A stretch of DNA of 64,000 nucleotides, from NCBI GenBank assembly GCA_037954665.1, contig JBBMOL010000012.1:7006001-7070000 (forward strand), written 5' to 3'. The position numbers were made by a program, and so were the translations under genes. The stretch is from Laguncularia racemosa (lineage: Eukaryota; Streptophyta; Magnoliopsida; Myrtales; Combretaceae). Of the stretch, positions 1 to 12,696 are shown in pieces; positions within the stretch are counted from its first letter, which is position 1; every line of letters starts with the position of its first letter. Under the pieces are notes generated by a model, which saw nothing but the letters and a program-made list of their open reading frames with translations, searched no databases and had not been told where the DNA came from.

Positions 1-175
1 AATTATTTAATCCTTATTATTGCCATTTCTGAAATTAGTTTTCAAAATTGATGTGTTTTCCTATTTATTTTTTATTTTTTGAATATTTTTATTATTTTTT
101 CTAAATTAGAGAAAAATGTGGAAAAATTGGAAATTGATTATTATTGATTCTTAGGGCAAAAATGGGGTGTTTACA
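1..175 (+). mobile_element. 3' end of a long LTR (family A), truncated by the window edge
   Basis: This stretch is similar to the last ~175 bp of the complete solo LTR at 9720-11831: both carry an A/T-rich run, then a block reading roughly ttattgattcttaggg, and both end in gtgtttaca. It stops abruptly at 175, where sequence matching the interior of the chromovirus LTR (compare 6092 onward) begins. Family A therefore appears to have inserted into the 5' LTR of the gypsy element. The other end and any target duplication lie outside the window. Short ORFs here are by-products of AT-rich sequence. Confidence 0.7.
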
Positions 176-457
176 ATTATTATTATGATGATTAAGTTTT
201 AGGGGAAAATTTTGATGTTTAACTGTAATAGATAGTATCTGTTGAGAATTGTTATTTTTGGTGTTTAAAGACTTCCACTGCATTACACGTTTGATATGGT
301 TTAAGTTATTATTTGAAAATTTGGAGATATATGAAATGCTTTTATTATAAATGTTATAGGTTAAAAAGTATTAAAGTTGTTTTAGAGTCTTAATGTGTTC
401 TTGTGAGAGAGGGACATGTGGTGGGTAGTAATGTGACCTGGGTTTCGGGGCATTAAA
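176..457 (+). mobile_element. Truncated 5' LTR of a Ty3/gypsy chromovirus
   Basis: These 282 bp align with the last part of the 3' LTR (about 6092-6375), including the shared blocks gatagtatctgttgagaatt and gggtttcgggg. The two copies differ at many sites, including G/A and C/T differences at CpG positions, so the insertion is old. The LTR should end in TTACA but here reads ttaaa, a terminal mutation. Its first ~1.3 kb is missing from the window because the family A LTR lies at its left edge. Confidence 0.85.
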
Positions 458-464
458 GCTTAGG

Positions 465-476
465 TGGTATCAGAGC
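465..476 (+). other. Primer binding site for initiator tRNA-Met
   Basis: The sequence tggtatcagagc, eight bases after the 5' LTR, is the standard primer binding site of plant LTR retrotransposons and is complementary to the 3' end of tRNA-iMet. It fixes the element's orientation as plus. Confidence 0.85.
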
Positions 477-880
477 TCTAGGTTTTATGATTTTTAGAGA
501 CTTAAGTTTGAATCTATAGATAATAGGTTCATAATCCTTATGAATTAAGTTTTGATTTGTAGAGTATAGGTTGTTGATCCTGAAGAGCTTAGGCAATGAT
601 CTTTAGTACTAAGTGATGATCGATAGACATAAGTTTTAAACAATAAAGTCTAAGATATGATCTTTAGATGGATTAAGGGTTGGATTTGTAAGATAGTGAG
701 ACAAGAAGAGAATGGGTAAAATATGAGACGTTTACTTAATTATGTAATTATTTTCTTGTATTATTATTTTACTTGTATTATTTTAATTGCTAATGCTATG
801 TGTGTATATACTTACACACTATGAAACTGACCCTGACTGATATTAACATAAGTAGATCCGGTTGTCTCTTCTTAAATAGG

Positions 881-3800
881 ATGCCTCCAAGAAGAATTAC
901 CGGATCAAGAACTAGAAGGGGTGTTAGGCATGATAACCTTAATGAGGAGGAACCTCAGTACCCATAACAACAAGGGAAAGAGGTCAGATAGTTGAAGAGA
1001 CAGTTCAGCTATTGCATATAGTGAATCACCTGGTGGGACTACTGGCACAACAACATTAAGCACCCAATGTCCTACAGCACAGGAATGCTAATGAACCCAA
1101 CAGCTTTGATAGGTTCATAAGAATGGCTAAGGAATTTAACCTCAGAGTAGATGACCTAATCGAGACTGAGGATTGGGTACAAGAGATTGAGAAGACTTTT
1201 GCTGCCTTCCAGATACTAGAAGATAGGAAGGGAAATTATGCTGCATTCATGTTGAAGGGAACTGCAATAAAATGCTGGGCTTTAGTCCCTAGACTTGCAG
1301 GGGAGTGCATGAACTGAGCAGTGTTTAAAGAGTTGTTCTATTAGATGTATTTCCTCAATAGCTCCAGAGATAGAATGGAGAACAATTACTACAATTGTGA
1401 ATAGGGGAATCGAATAGTTGAAGAGTATGAGGCAGAGTTAAATCGCCTTATTCAGTTCCTACAACTTGCAATGGGGGCCTTTCAACTGAATACATATGCT
1501 GAAATGGTAAACAAAGCAAAGTGCCTGGAACAGAATAAGAAGATCATAGAAGAACAGAGGAGCCGTAGAGTAGCAATAGCTTTGGGAAAAAAAACCCGCC
1601 TCTAGTGGAATGGGGCAAGACAGGGGCAAAAGACATCACTTGCCGCAAAGCAAAACATCCAGAGCTATAGCCCCTCCTCTAAGCAAGTGCCTTTGGCATT
1701 CACTGGAACAAATACAAATGCTAAATGCCCTAAATGTTATAGACCTCATGAGCTAAGAGAGTGCAGATAGCCAGATGGGGCATGTTTTTCTTGTGGGAAG
1801 ATAGGGCACATTAGTAGACATTGCAATGAAAGGTCGGTTCCCTTAATCTTCTGTCATGTGTGTAACCAGAGGGGACACAAGGTAGTTAACCGTCCTCAAT
1901 GACAGATCAGAAATCAAGCAAGGCTAGTCCAATAGGTAGCTAGACCTCCAATGAGAGGATAGGGAGGTAGACCACTGGCAGGAGGTCTTAGACAAAGAGT
2001 TCCTACATGAGTGTTTGCCATTCATCAGTAGTAGCATTAGGATGTCTCAGATGTGGACAACATTACAGGTAAGCTTTTAGTAAACTCCTACAATACATAT
2101 GTACTATTAGATATTGATGCGTTTGTGTCTTATGTGTTTGAAAACTTTGTCTGTGCATGTGCTTTAGATGTTGAAATTATGAATGACTGATTGGCTGTTA
2201 GTACTCCTTTAGAAGTAGGAGGAAGAATAAGTAGGATATACGGAGGAGTGAGTATAGAAATACATGGTAGGGTGATGCCAGCAGACCTCCTAGTATTAGA
2301 GATGATAGAGTTTGACATTATTTTGGGTGTCAACTGACTATCGAAATATCATGCCACTATTGATTGCCACAACATGGTGCTATAATTTAATATACTCGGA
2401 GATGGATATTTTGAATACAAGCTAGAAATGTAGAGACCCATTAGATTGCCTACCTATGAGATGTGCGGAAGAAGTGTATTGGTAACCATATCTATTGAAA
2501 CTAGTGAATAAGTTAGGATGGAAGAAGTATAGACAATGAGGGAATTTCTTGATGTATTTCTAGAAAATCTTCCTGGTTTACCCCCAGTTAGGGAAATAGA
2601 ATTTAACATAGACTTGGTATAGGGTATAACACCTTTATCAAAACTGGTCTGCAGAATGGCACTAGTGGAATTGAAAGAATTAAGGAAACAATTACAGGAG
2701 TTACAAGATAATGGCTTTATAAGACTCAGTGTCTCTCCTTAGGGTGCACTGGTCCTGTTTATGAAGAAAAAGGATGGAAGTATGAGACTCTATATAGACT
2801 ATAGAGAATTAACTAAGGTCACTAAAAAGAATAAATATCCTCTTCTCAGGATAGATGACCTGTTTGACCAGTTGCAGAGAGCTTAGGTGTTCTCCAAAAT
2901 AGGCCTGAGATTAGGTTATCATCAATTCAGAATTAGAGAAGGGGACATCTAGAAAACAATATTTAGGACTAGATATGGGCACTACGAATTTCTGGTGATG
3001 CCTTTTGGACTAATGAATGCACTAGTTGCATTCATGGATTTAATGAATAGAGTATTCAGAGATTTCCTGGATAAGTTTGTAATCATCTTTATAGACGTCA
3101 TCCTGATATACTCTAAAAGTACTAAGGAGCACGAAGAGCACTTGAGACTAGTATTGGGCAGGCTACAAGATGAGAAGTTATATGCAAAATTCAGTAAATA
3201 TGAATTTTAGCTGGAATAAGTAGTCTTTTTGGGTTATGTGGTTAATAGGAATGGTATATCTGTGGACTTAGAAAAGGTGAGACCAATTGTAGACTGGCAA
3301 AGACCGAAGATAGTTACAGAGGTAAGAAGCTTCCTGGGTCTACAGGCTACTATAGGAGATTTGTTGAAGGGTTTTCCAAAATAGCAACTCCTCTCACCAG
3401 ATCGACAAAGAAAAGTGTGAGATTCAAATCGGATGACAGATGTGAAGTCAGCTTTCAGATGCTCAAAGAGAAACTGGTAACAATGCTAATTTTCACTTTG
3501 CCTAAGAGTGGAGAAGAGTTTATAGTGTATAGCGATGCCTCAATTCAAGGGTTGGGGTGTGTATTGATGTAAGGTGGTCAGGTAATAGCATATGCATCTT
3601 GACAATTGAAGTCGTATAAAAAGAATTACCCAACTTACGACTTGGAATTGATAGCTGTAGTGTTAGCTTTGAAATTATGGAGACACTACTTATATGGAGA
3701 AAGGTGGAGACACTACTTATATGGAGAAAGGTGCATAATCTTCAATGACCACAGAAGCTTGAAGTATATATTTACGTAGAAAGAGCTGAACATGAGATAG

Positions 3801-4757
3801 AGGAGATGGTTGGAGTTAATTAAGGATTATGACTTGGAAATATAATACCATCCAGGAAAAGCTAATGTGGTGGTAGATGCCTTTAGTAGAAAGAAACAGG
3901 GCAATGTAGCCACTCTCATCACTTCACAGAAAGAGTTATTGGAAGACATGTGCAAAATAAAGCTAGAAGTTTTGATAGAAGAAGTGGGAGCAAAAATGAC
4001 TACTTTAAGAATTCAACCAACCATAGTGGACAGAATTAAATCAGGTCAGATGAAAGATAAGGACATTTAAGAGTTCAAGAGTAGAATGGAACAAGGCAAG
4101 GCACTAGAATTGAACTTAGATGCTAAAGGGACCTTAAGGTATAAAACGAGACTATGTGTGCCGAGGGATGCAGAATTGAAGAGATAAATAATGAAAGAGG
4201 CGCATCACTCCGCCTACACGATACATCATGGGAGTACCAAAATGTGTAATAGACGGCCCGGTCTTGACAAAAGAGCTATGCAGACAAGAGAAGGCATCTT
4301 TTGGAATTCTAAGTGGGAGATAAGGTATTATTAAAGATTTCTTTGACAAAGGGAGTGATCAAATTTGGGTTGAGGGGAAATTTAAACCTAAGGTATATAG
4401 GCCCATTTGAGATCTTGGAGAGAATAGGTATAGTAGCTTACAGGTTAGCCCTTCTATCGAATTTGGCTGAGGTATATGATGTATTCCACATATCCATGCT
4501 GGAGAAGTATGTACCCAACCCGAATAAGATAGTGGCCTTGGAACCATTAAATGTGTAGCCAAATCTGACGTCTTTGGAAAGGCCAATCAGGATTTTGGAC
4601 ACTAAGGAACGGGTGCTAAGGTGGAAAACAGTCCCTTATGTTAAAGTGCAATGGACAAACCAAACGGAAAGGGAAACGACATGGGAGTTAGAGGAGGAAA
4701 TGGAGAGAAAGCATCCAGAACTCTTCCATAATCAGGTACTTTTGAAGACAAAAGTTT
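881..4757 (+). pseudogene. Decayed gag-pol polyprotein of a chromovirus (Tekay/Del-like Ty3/gypsy)
   Basis: Reading across stops and frameshifts gives the chromovirus domains in order. Gag starts at the ATG at 881. A CX2CX4HX4C zinc knuckle (CFSCGKIGHISRHC) lies at 1783-1824. Protease follows near 2100-2400, its D-S/T-G-A motif changed to DIDA. Reverse transcriptase covers about 2600-3230 and RNase H about 3500-3890. The integrase zinc-binding region lies near 4000-4240, and a C-terminal integrase/chromodomain-like part at 4265-4757 (KSYADKRR, YIGPFEI, WELEEEMERKHPELF). The RT catalytic FIDD reads FIDV (Val codon 3097-3099). The integrase catalytic core is absent: the sequence jumps from the N-terminal part to the C-terminal part near 4243. 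Many in-frame stops make it non-functional. Tekay/Del assignment rests on the C-terminal domain and tRNA-Met primer site. Confidence 0.88.
3679..3732 (+). repeat. Perfect 27-bp tandem duplication inside RNase H
   Basis: Two identical, adjacent 27-bp copies (3679-3705 and 3706-3732), each beginning ggagacactacttatatgga, duplicate nine codons in frame within the chromovirus RNase H region. Their identity shows the duplication happened after most of the surrounding decay. Confidence 0.9.
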
Positions 4758-4775
4758 TTATAAGAGGGGGAAGAA

Positions 4776-6375
4776 TGTAATACATGAAATTTTAATTATT
4801 TATTTAATTATAAAATATATATTATCACAAAGAACAAAGGGCGAGGACAGTAATTTTAGAATATTTGAGGGACAAATATGTCTTTTCACAAGTAGAGTAT
4901 AAATACTCTGTAATAACCCTAGGTCTCTTCTTTTCACTTTATCAATATCCACACAGTGACAAGCAGGAAAAGCAGGAGACGCTCTGGTCAAGAACTCAAA
5001 AGACGAAAGGTAAGAAAATCCTAGAGTTTTAACGCATTGGTATAATGTGTATATCAAGATTCAAAGAATGAGAAGGGTGTAACGGGGAAAAGACTCAAAA
5101 GGTTTAAGGATTCAACTCGAAAGGAAATTGAAGTAAGTATACAAATTATGTAATTTAAATACAATTACGAATTTTAGAGATATGATTAAGCTTCGTGGAA
5201 TTTCTGAAGGTAACACGGCCTCCTAACATGGTCGTGTTTTGACCATGTTAAGTTAAGGGCAACACAACCTCCCACTGTGGTCGTATTTCAACCGTGTTGA
5301 AATGGAAAGGTGCACTGAGAGATATACGGCTACCCAACATGGTCGTATTTCGACTGTGTTAAGTAAGGGTAACACAGCTTCCCCATACGGTCGTGTGTAG
5401 ACCGTGTTGAAACTAAGTTTTTCACTAAGAGATATACGACCCCTAATACGGTCGTGCTTTAGCCCATGTTGAACGACCCCAAACACGGTCGTGCTTTAGC
5501 CCGTGTTGAGCAACATGGTTCCCAACATGACCATGTTAAATAAAGTATAACATAATTATATGTTTGTTTAACTTTGATTTAGACTAATTTCCACACAACC
5601 TAGATAATTAGTAAGGCCTTAGAGAAATTAAATGAATAGGATTAAGGAGATTAAGAATGATATTGATCTTAGATTGAATACTAAAAAGAGCATGTTAATG
5701 TGTATAGATTTCCAATTAGGTTAAGTCCAAGACCAGGAAGTGCTTAAGGCTAGGATTCAAGGTACGTGTAACCATGGGTGTAGGGCCTGTAGTGGCACTT
5801 CCCATTACCAAGATATGCTCCAATGTGCTAAGTGTGTTAAGAGGGTCATGAGTATCCTATTGTTTGCTTGTGGACATAGATTATATTAAGAGATGATTGT
5901 TTGTGTTTAAGTTTTGCATGATATGTGTGATACTCATTTATGTTTGCTCATGCGTATGTGTTTGTGTTATATGTACTGGGCATTAGCTCACCCTTTGGAG
6001 AATCATTTTTAGATGCAGGTGTTGTGGGAGATGAGAACTTAGAAGATGACTTGGGTTTAGGTGAACCACAAAGAGAGGAAGACGAAGAGTACCATTATTA
6101 TCATGGTGATTAAGTTTTAGGGAAAACTTTTGATGTTTAACTGTAATAGATAGTATCTGTTGAGAATTGTTATTTTTGGTGTTTAAAGGCTTCCGCTGTG
6201 TTAGATGTTTAATATGGTTTAAGTTATTATTTGAAACTTTGGAGATATATGAAATGCTTTTATTATAGATGTTACAAGTTAAAAAGTATCAGAGTTGTTT
6301 TAGAGCCTTAACATGTTCTTGTGAGATAAGGACACGTGGCAGGCAGTAGCACGGCCCGGGTTTCGGGGCGTTACA
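4776..6375 (+). mobile_element. Complete 3' LTR (1600 bp) of the chromovirus
   Basis: A polypurine tract (agagggggaagaa, 4763-4775) is followed immediately by tgtaat at 4776, and the LTR ends with gttaca at 6375, giving short inverted termini. Its last ~285 bp match 176-457. It is long for an LTR and contains an array of degenerate palindromic units (see 5205-5545). The bases after it are tattc, but the left flank is lost, so no target duplication can be tested. Confidence 0.88.
5205..5545 (+). repeat. Degenerate tandem array of palindrome-cored units within the 3' LTR
   Basis: About six to seven degenerate units of roughly 50-70 bp, each built round a core like acacggtcgtgttt followed by gaccgtgtt, so that the core is nearly self-complementary. 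Examples are near 5229, 5279, 5338, 5387, 5446 and 5483. The blocks gagatatac and aaggtaacac recur between cores. CpG positions often read as TpG or CpA, as expected after methylation and deamination. Confidence 0.75.
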
Positions 6376-6686
6376 TATTCATGTTGCAAGAGATGGTAAA
6401 ACCTAATGGTTCTAATACAAATGTCAATCTTAAGGTAGAGGTCATGGTTTTGCATTGTTATTTGTAACAAGAAAATGCATGTTTACTATGCAAAAAAAAA
6501 AAGTCTATTGTACGTCACTTGCGTATAACACAGAGTTCTAAGATTAAGAGATTTTGAGGAAGATAAAGTTCAAAGGCCCTAGAAATACATGATGACTTAG
6601 AATGTGTCGGCTAAGAAGAGTGAAAAGGTGTTGCTGATGTCATTAGTCATAGCTGGGCACGGTTGTTAGAGCATGCAAATAATGTC
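6376..6686. other. Gene-free segment between chromovirus and hAT element
   Basis: No ORF, splice-consistent exon or recognisable repeat boundary is visible. With the hAT insertion removed, this segment is continuous with 12969 onward. Confidence 0.5.
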
Positions 6687-8468
6687 ATCTTAGCCATGGT
6701 TGTCAAAATCGTGAGTTAACTCGTACGTTTGTACGAGTTTGTGAGCATACTCATTGTCAACTCACATAAAAAATTGATTTAAAGGTGAAATCATTGTAAA
6801 ATCACGAGTTTGCTGGTGGAAATGTAAAATTGTGAGTTAAATGGCTTTTCAATCAAGTCTACTATAACTGTAAATCCTGCACCATTTTGGTCCAAGTCCA
6901 TGACTATAATAGGCCACCCAATTTAAAATAAGCCTAGCCTAAGTCGTTAAAGCGTGTTAATTTCATTTCTATCTGGCTATAGTGTCTTCTGTCTGCTGTA
7001 ACTCTATTTTTACTTCTTTGATCTTTGTTTATCTTTTCCTTCTCGTCTTCAACCTTTACATATCCATTCAAGCATTCACTTCTCATTCTTTCTCAATTCC
7101 CACATAGTAACAATATTAGAGCAGTCGCCATTGAGTAAAATCTCATCTCTGTTCACTTCACAGTTCATAGCTATAGCATAGTTGATCTTTACAGTGATAG
7201 AGTTGGAGTGACCTGTTGTTCGCCTTTGCGGTTTACATTAGTTTCAGCCTTTCAGGTAATTAAGTTTTATCACTTTCGGTGTTTTTAATTCCTATTGTTA
7301 TGGTTTTTTTTTTTGTTTGAGTCTTGATTCGTGATTCAGTGATTCCATTTCTCAATTCCTTTTTCCATATGAGGGTTTCTTCATTTAGTTGTTGCTAAAT
7401 GATGCCTTGAACTTACTTTGTTGAAGATTTTATCCAAAGGAACATTGGAATAGTATGTTATAGTTGTTACCTTTCTTGGAATTATAAGTTTGAACTAAAT
7501 TTTTTTGGAACATACATTAGGGCTTAGTCTCCTTTTCTTCTAGGAAAAGTACCCTACAATTACAACAATCACTTCCTGTGAGTTGAGGCAAGTTGAGTTG
7601 GAGTACATAAGCTTTTCACTATCTGATTAGTGATTCACTTGTTGAAAGCTGGAGTACATAAGCACTTAATTCGTGATTCCACTATCTGGCCATAGGCTTT
7701 TTTGATTAGCTATAATTGATAGCTATAGGTTGTCCATCCATGCTTTTAGCATAGTCTCAACTCCCATGTAGTAGTTTTATTGAACTTTGCTCACATGGAA
7801 GTAGTGCAATATGAGGATTAGAGTTATCTTTGTTGAGCACAAAGTCCCATCACTCATCCCATGGTAACATTGCAATAATAGTTTCTCCCTATAGGATATA
7901 GTTAAAACCACAAATAGGAAGTTATATTAGTAGGTTATCACTATTGTTCAACACCTACATGAGTTGAAAAATGAGTGACTTCCATGAAGAAAATCTTTAA
8001 TAACTTGAGTATATGAAGTTCATTTTTTCCTAGCCTTTCTCCCAAAAGGTTGTAGCAAGTTGACAAGCTAAAAATGGCAAATTTGTACTGTTGATTTATA
8101 TGTATTGTTGATTAACAAAAGCTGTTTGACCAAAGAGGGGTAGAGTTGCTAGTGTATTGTGATGTGGTAACTTCTTTTTGGGGTTATTTCTTCTTTTGTT
8201 TTACTAGTTTGATGTTAGACATCTCTTAGTAGAGGTCTAATAAAGTATTTGGTTTCCTTTTTTATGCAATTGGTTCATCCTTTTCTTAAGGTTATATGGG
8301 TGTTAGTTGGTTTTATTTATAATTGGTTTTATTTAGATAGTTAAGAAAGATATCTATTTATAATTGGTTTTATCTAAGTAGTTAAGAAAGTATAATTAGT
8401 TTTATACTTTGTACTTACTCTTTATTTTTATCTTCTTACAGGATTTTAAGTATTGGCTGAGTTCAAAT

Positions 8469-9490
8469 GTCATCTTCTAAATCATCTAAAGAGAGCCCTA
8501 AAAGGAAGAATGCACCTAGGAGTAGATTGATGTTGGTTGGAAGCATGGAATCGATGTAGACAACAATGGGAAAAAAGTAAAATGCAAGTATTGTAGCAAA
8601 GTTGTTAGTGGAGGCATTTATAGATTCAAGAATCACTTAGGGTGTATGTGTAAAGATGTAGAGGCATGTAGTAGTGTCCTAGATGATGTCAAAAATGAAA
8701 TGTTAACAATGTTGTTGAAAGTGGCAAAAATATCATAAATGAAAAGAAAGCAAATTCATGGCATTGAGGATTCTGATGATGATGAGGTGGAGTATACATC
8801 TATAAAGAAAAAAAGAAAGGAATTGCATGGATTTCTTTCTGAAGAAAAAAAAAATTAAAAATCGGTGGAAGTGGAATACGAGCAAGTCAAGGTACAATTA
8901 ACTAATTTATGAAGAAAGATTTGAGAGAAGAATGTTGCCAACAAATTGCTCGTTTTTTCTACACTAGTGCAATTCCATTTAATTGTGTAAAAAATCCAGA
9001 GTTTGCTAAGATGCTTTAGGTGGTTGGTAGATATGGTTCTGGTCTTAAACTTCCTTCCTATCATAAGCTAAGGGTCACTTGTTTGAAGAAAGAAGTAACT
9101 CAAACAATGAAATTATTTGAAGACTACAAAGCTAAATGGAAAAAAAAAAATGGGTTGCTCCATTATGTTTGATGCATGGACTAATATAAAGATGTGTTCT
9201 ATATGCAATTTCTTAGTGAATAGCCCCAAAGGAACGGTCTTCTTGTCGTCTATAGATGCTTTTGATATATCTAAGACAACTGACAAAGTTTTTGCAATGT
9301 TAGATGATATTGTGGAGAAGGTTGGAGAGGAGAATGTTATATAAGTAATCATAGATAATGCTGCAAATTATAAAGCAACAAGGGAAAAATCGATGGAAAA
9401 AAGAAAATCCTTATATTTGATACTTTGTATAACACATTGCATTGATTTGATCTTGGAGGACTTTGAGAAGAATTTGAAGAGCTTCAAATG
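8469..9490 (+). pseudogene. hAT transposase, N-terminal part (BED zinc finger and DUF659)
   Basis: Starting near the ATG at 8469, a lysine/serine-rich leader runs into a BED-type zinc finger in the next frame (core KCKYCSKVVSGGIYRFKNHL, about 8583-8640), so a one-base frameshift separates them. About 8940-9480 encodes a DUF659 domain, interrupted by stops, with typical motifs such as GCSIMFDAWT, FLVNSPKGTVFL, IDNAANYKA and ITHCIDLILEDFEKNL. This is the usual order for plant hAT transposases of this subfamily. Stops, the frameshift and the missing middle make it a pseudogene. Confidence 0.88.
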
Positions 9491-9719
9491 ATGGATATAT
9501 AACTATATATATATATTTTCTTTAGTTTTTATTTTAAAGTTTCATTTGTAAATTGAAATCATATTTATTCAATGTAGTTATGGACCCATCTTCAAGATTA
9601 TTGACAGGGGATGAGAGCTTTAACTTCATAGACCATTACATGCTGCAATTTATTATTTGAATTCTCATTATCATTATAGTCTTGATTTTAAAGTTAATAT
9701 TGATTTTAAGATTATATGG

Positions 9720-11831
9720 TGTCGAGTCTAATTTTTGATTTTTTTCATTTACATTCCTAATCCGATTTATATTGGACCCTATACTCATCTAATATAAATT
9801 CTCAACTTGAACTAGGAATTTTATTTTATTTGGTGTCGCCACCCAATTGAAGTTAGGAAAAATTATTAAATTAGAACTAATTAAGCAGATTAATTCTAAT
9901 TTGGATAATTGGTCGATGAAATCTCCTCTTTTTATTTAAAAAGAAGAAAGAAAAACTAGAGATTTTCGACTCGGGGGCTAACATATTTAAACCCTAAAAT
10001 TACCATCTTATCCTTCTGAAATTTGAACCATATTCTGATATCTTTTCTTTTATTTTTGTTATTTTTATTCTTTTTTTTTACTTTTTACTTTTTATTTTTG
10101 CTATTTTTTATTATTTTGGATACATGTAAAACAAATTATAATAATTTAGAAAATAATTTTTTATTTCTTTTTAGAGTTGCCCCGTAAGGGTACCTACGTA
10201 TTTGCTATTCAGGATCAAACAAGCGTAATTCACTTTTTATAAAAAGCTTTAGTAGGTTTGTTAATTTTAATTATGAAAATACTTCGGATTTAAATTCATT
10301 ATCATTTTTTAAATTTTGGAAAAAATCTAAGCCTAAGCTTTATTATTTTATTTTCTAAAAGAAATTTTGATTTAAGAAAAACCAATTTTGGATTTATTTT
10401 TAAAAGAATTTTTTCTAAGTGATAAAAATAATTCATTATCTTTTTTATCCCTATTATTAATCTACCTCTGTTTAACCTTTATTTTTATTTTTTATTTTTA
10501 TTTTTATTATCATTATTTATTTATTATATTTATTATTATTTTTATATTATTATATATATTTTTATTTTAAATATTTTTCAATATTTTTTATCATTTTATT
10601 TTTTTGTTATTTTATCTTTTATTATTCTTTTAGTATTTACATTTTTTATTATTTTTATATTAAATTAAACATATCCATCCTTAAAAAAACCTAATTAAAA
10701 TCCTAACATCATTATTTTATTATTTCTATTTTTAAGATTATAAATTTCTAATGAAATAAATGTCTAAATAAAATAAATAAATATGGATAAATAATAAATA
10801 AAATAAAATAAAAATTGGAAAATCAACTTACTTAGGTACGGGTTGTGGTTTGCAAGTCAGGTCGGATCGGGTTGAATCCGAATCGGGTCGGATCACAGTG
10901 GCTGTAGGGTTTTCAATGGCGGCTTTTCGGCGGTCCTTCTCGTCAACCAGTAGGTGTTTTCGAGCTTTCCCAAGGTGAGGAAGCTAATGGTGGTAGTGGA
11001 TTTTATCCAAAACACCTCCAGGTGGTGGTTCGAAGCTTGGTTGGTGGTCGCGGCAAGGGATGAACTTCGACGAGCTTCAAAACCTTGTGTTTTCTCTCTT
11101 TTTCTCTCTTTTGATCCGTGCTTTGGCTTCCCCACGTTGAGCTTTATTTATAGGCATCAGAAATCGAGTTGGATAAGTTCAGATTTCCTCTAAGTAGTAC
11201 AAATCGTATCTCGGTTGACAAAACCCATCTCTGATTTGCTTTGATTTGTGCAAATCCTTGATTTTGTTACAAATTTATGCTAATTGGATGATGTTTATCT
11301 CATTTTGGTTAAAGATTTAGTGGATTTGTGCAAAAAATTGCATCGAAATGGCTAAATTTCTTTTTTTCCACGGTCGACGACTGTTTTAGACGGAGGTTAA
11401 GAATGATCATGTGCTCGGTGCGTGTGCTCCCTCCGTCCAATTAGGTGCTGACATGTGTCCTAGGAAATGAATTTTTTTTTTGCAAAACACGGATTGCTTG
11501 CCCCCCCCACCACGCGCGCCCATAAGGCCATGGTCCGGACTAATTAGGCTAGCCCACTTCTCAATTTTTTTATTTAACGCAAATTGCATATATGCGATGC
11601 AATTTTTATTATTTTTATATTATTTTGAAATTCTAAAAATTTGTAAAAATTATTTATCTCCTTTTATTATTATTTCTACAATTATTTTCCAAAATTGGGA
11701 TATTTTTCCTATTTATTTTATTTTTTCTTTTATTTTTCCTAAAATTGAAAAAAAATGAAAATTTTGCAAAAATGAAAAAAATTGTAAATTGAACATTATT
11801 AATGATTAGGGGTAACAATGGAGTGTTTACA
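9720..11831 (+). mobile_element. Solo LTR (family A, 2112 bp) inserted in the hAT element
   Basis: The element starts tgtcgag and ends gtttaca, and is flanked by a perfect 5-bp duplication tatgg (9715-9719 and 11832-11836). Removing it with one duplication rejoins the hAT transposase reading frame. There is no second LTR or internal domain, so this is a solo LTR left by LTR-LTR recombination. Blocks near 9833 (gtcgccaccc) and 10190 (gtacctacgta, then caggatcaaac) also occur in the copy starting at 62827. A guanine-rich stretch near 10840-10890 (cgggtcgg repeats) has a counterpart at 63945-63980. Confidence 0.92.
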
Positions 11832-11836
11832 TATGG

Positions 11837-12696
11837 TTGCATAGAGCGTATGGTTTCTAATCCAACTGAAAGGTGTAAGATTGATATACAGCTTGAAACA
11901 TTAAAGGATGCTAATGAACTATTTGGTATTGAAGCTGTAAGGTTAGCAAGAGACAAAAAAGCTCTAGCTAAATGGTGGGATTCATATGGAGATGAATGCC
12001 TAAAACTACAAAAGTTTGCTATTTGTGTTTTAAGTTTAACTTGTAGTTCTTTAGGTTATGAGTGTAATTGGAGTGCATTTGAAATGGTACGATACAAATA
12101 ATTCTTTTATTTGATTTTATATGTTATTAGGATTATGAATTTTATTAAGTTATATATAACCTTTTTCATTTTCAGGTTCATACCAAAAAGAGGAATAGGC
12201 TGCATCAACAAAAGATGAATAATTTAGTGTTTGTAATGCATAACTTGAAATTAAGAAATAGGAAATAAAGATGCATTGCTGACTCTTATATTTTCACTGT
12301 TGAAGATCTCTCATTTGATGATGAATGGATAGTTGAAGAAGAAAATGTGTGTAGCTTATCAAATGAGGATGGGGGTATGTTGCATATCCTTCCAAGTGCA
12401 AGAGGTGAAGAAAAAGATGAGGAGGAAGAAATTGTTGCCTATGTGAATTTAGAGAGTCCTGGAAATAGTCCCCAGTCCCAAATGATTTGGATATTCATGA
12501 TATTGATGATATTGAAGTTGAAATGCAAATGGGAACTTTCAAAGATTTAGAATTAGAGGATATGGAAATAATTGGTAGCAGTACACCCCATGATGATGTT
12601 GACATTGATGAAGAAGAAGAAGATGAAGATGCAGATGATGACAGTGATATGGTGGAAATTGTGTTTATTTATTTTAGTTGTTGTTTTGTATTATGA
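11837..12696 (+). pseudogene. hAT transposase, C-terminal dimerisation domain and acidic tail
   Basis: This follows directly on from the sequence left of the solo LTR. It contains the conserved hAT C-terminal signature (WWDSYGDE, then LQKFAICVLSLTCSS and NWSAFEM). A canonical intron probably lies at about 12089-12175: a gtacgatac donor after GAAATG and an acceptor ttttcag before gttcatacc. It is followed by VHTKKRNRLHQQKMNNLVF and, after a stop, an acidic tail rich in Glu/Asp (about 12380-12660). The region is well preserved compared with the middle of the gene. Confidence 0.85.

Noticed and set aside
10388..10570. 60-codon Phe/Ile/Tyr-rich ORF that looks like a membrane segment
   Set aside because: It is a translated T-rich run inside the family A solo LTR.
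10893..11193. Overlapping ORFs on both strands near 11000
   Set aside because: They lie within the solo LTR and lack any domain, although the sequence is less AT-rich here.
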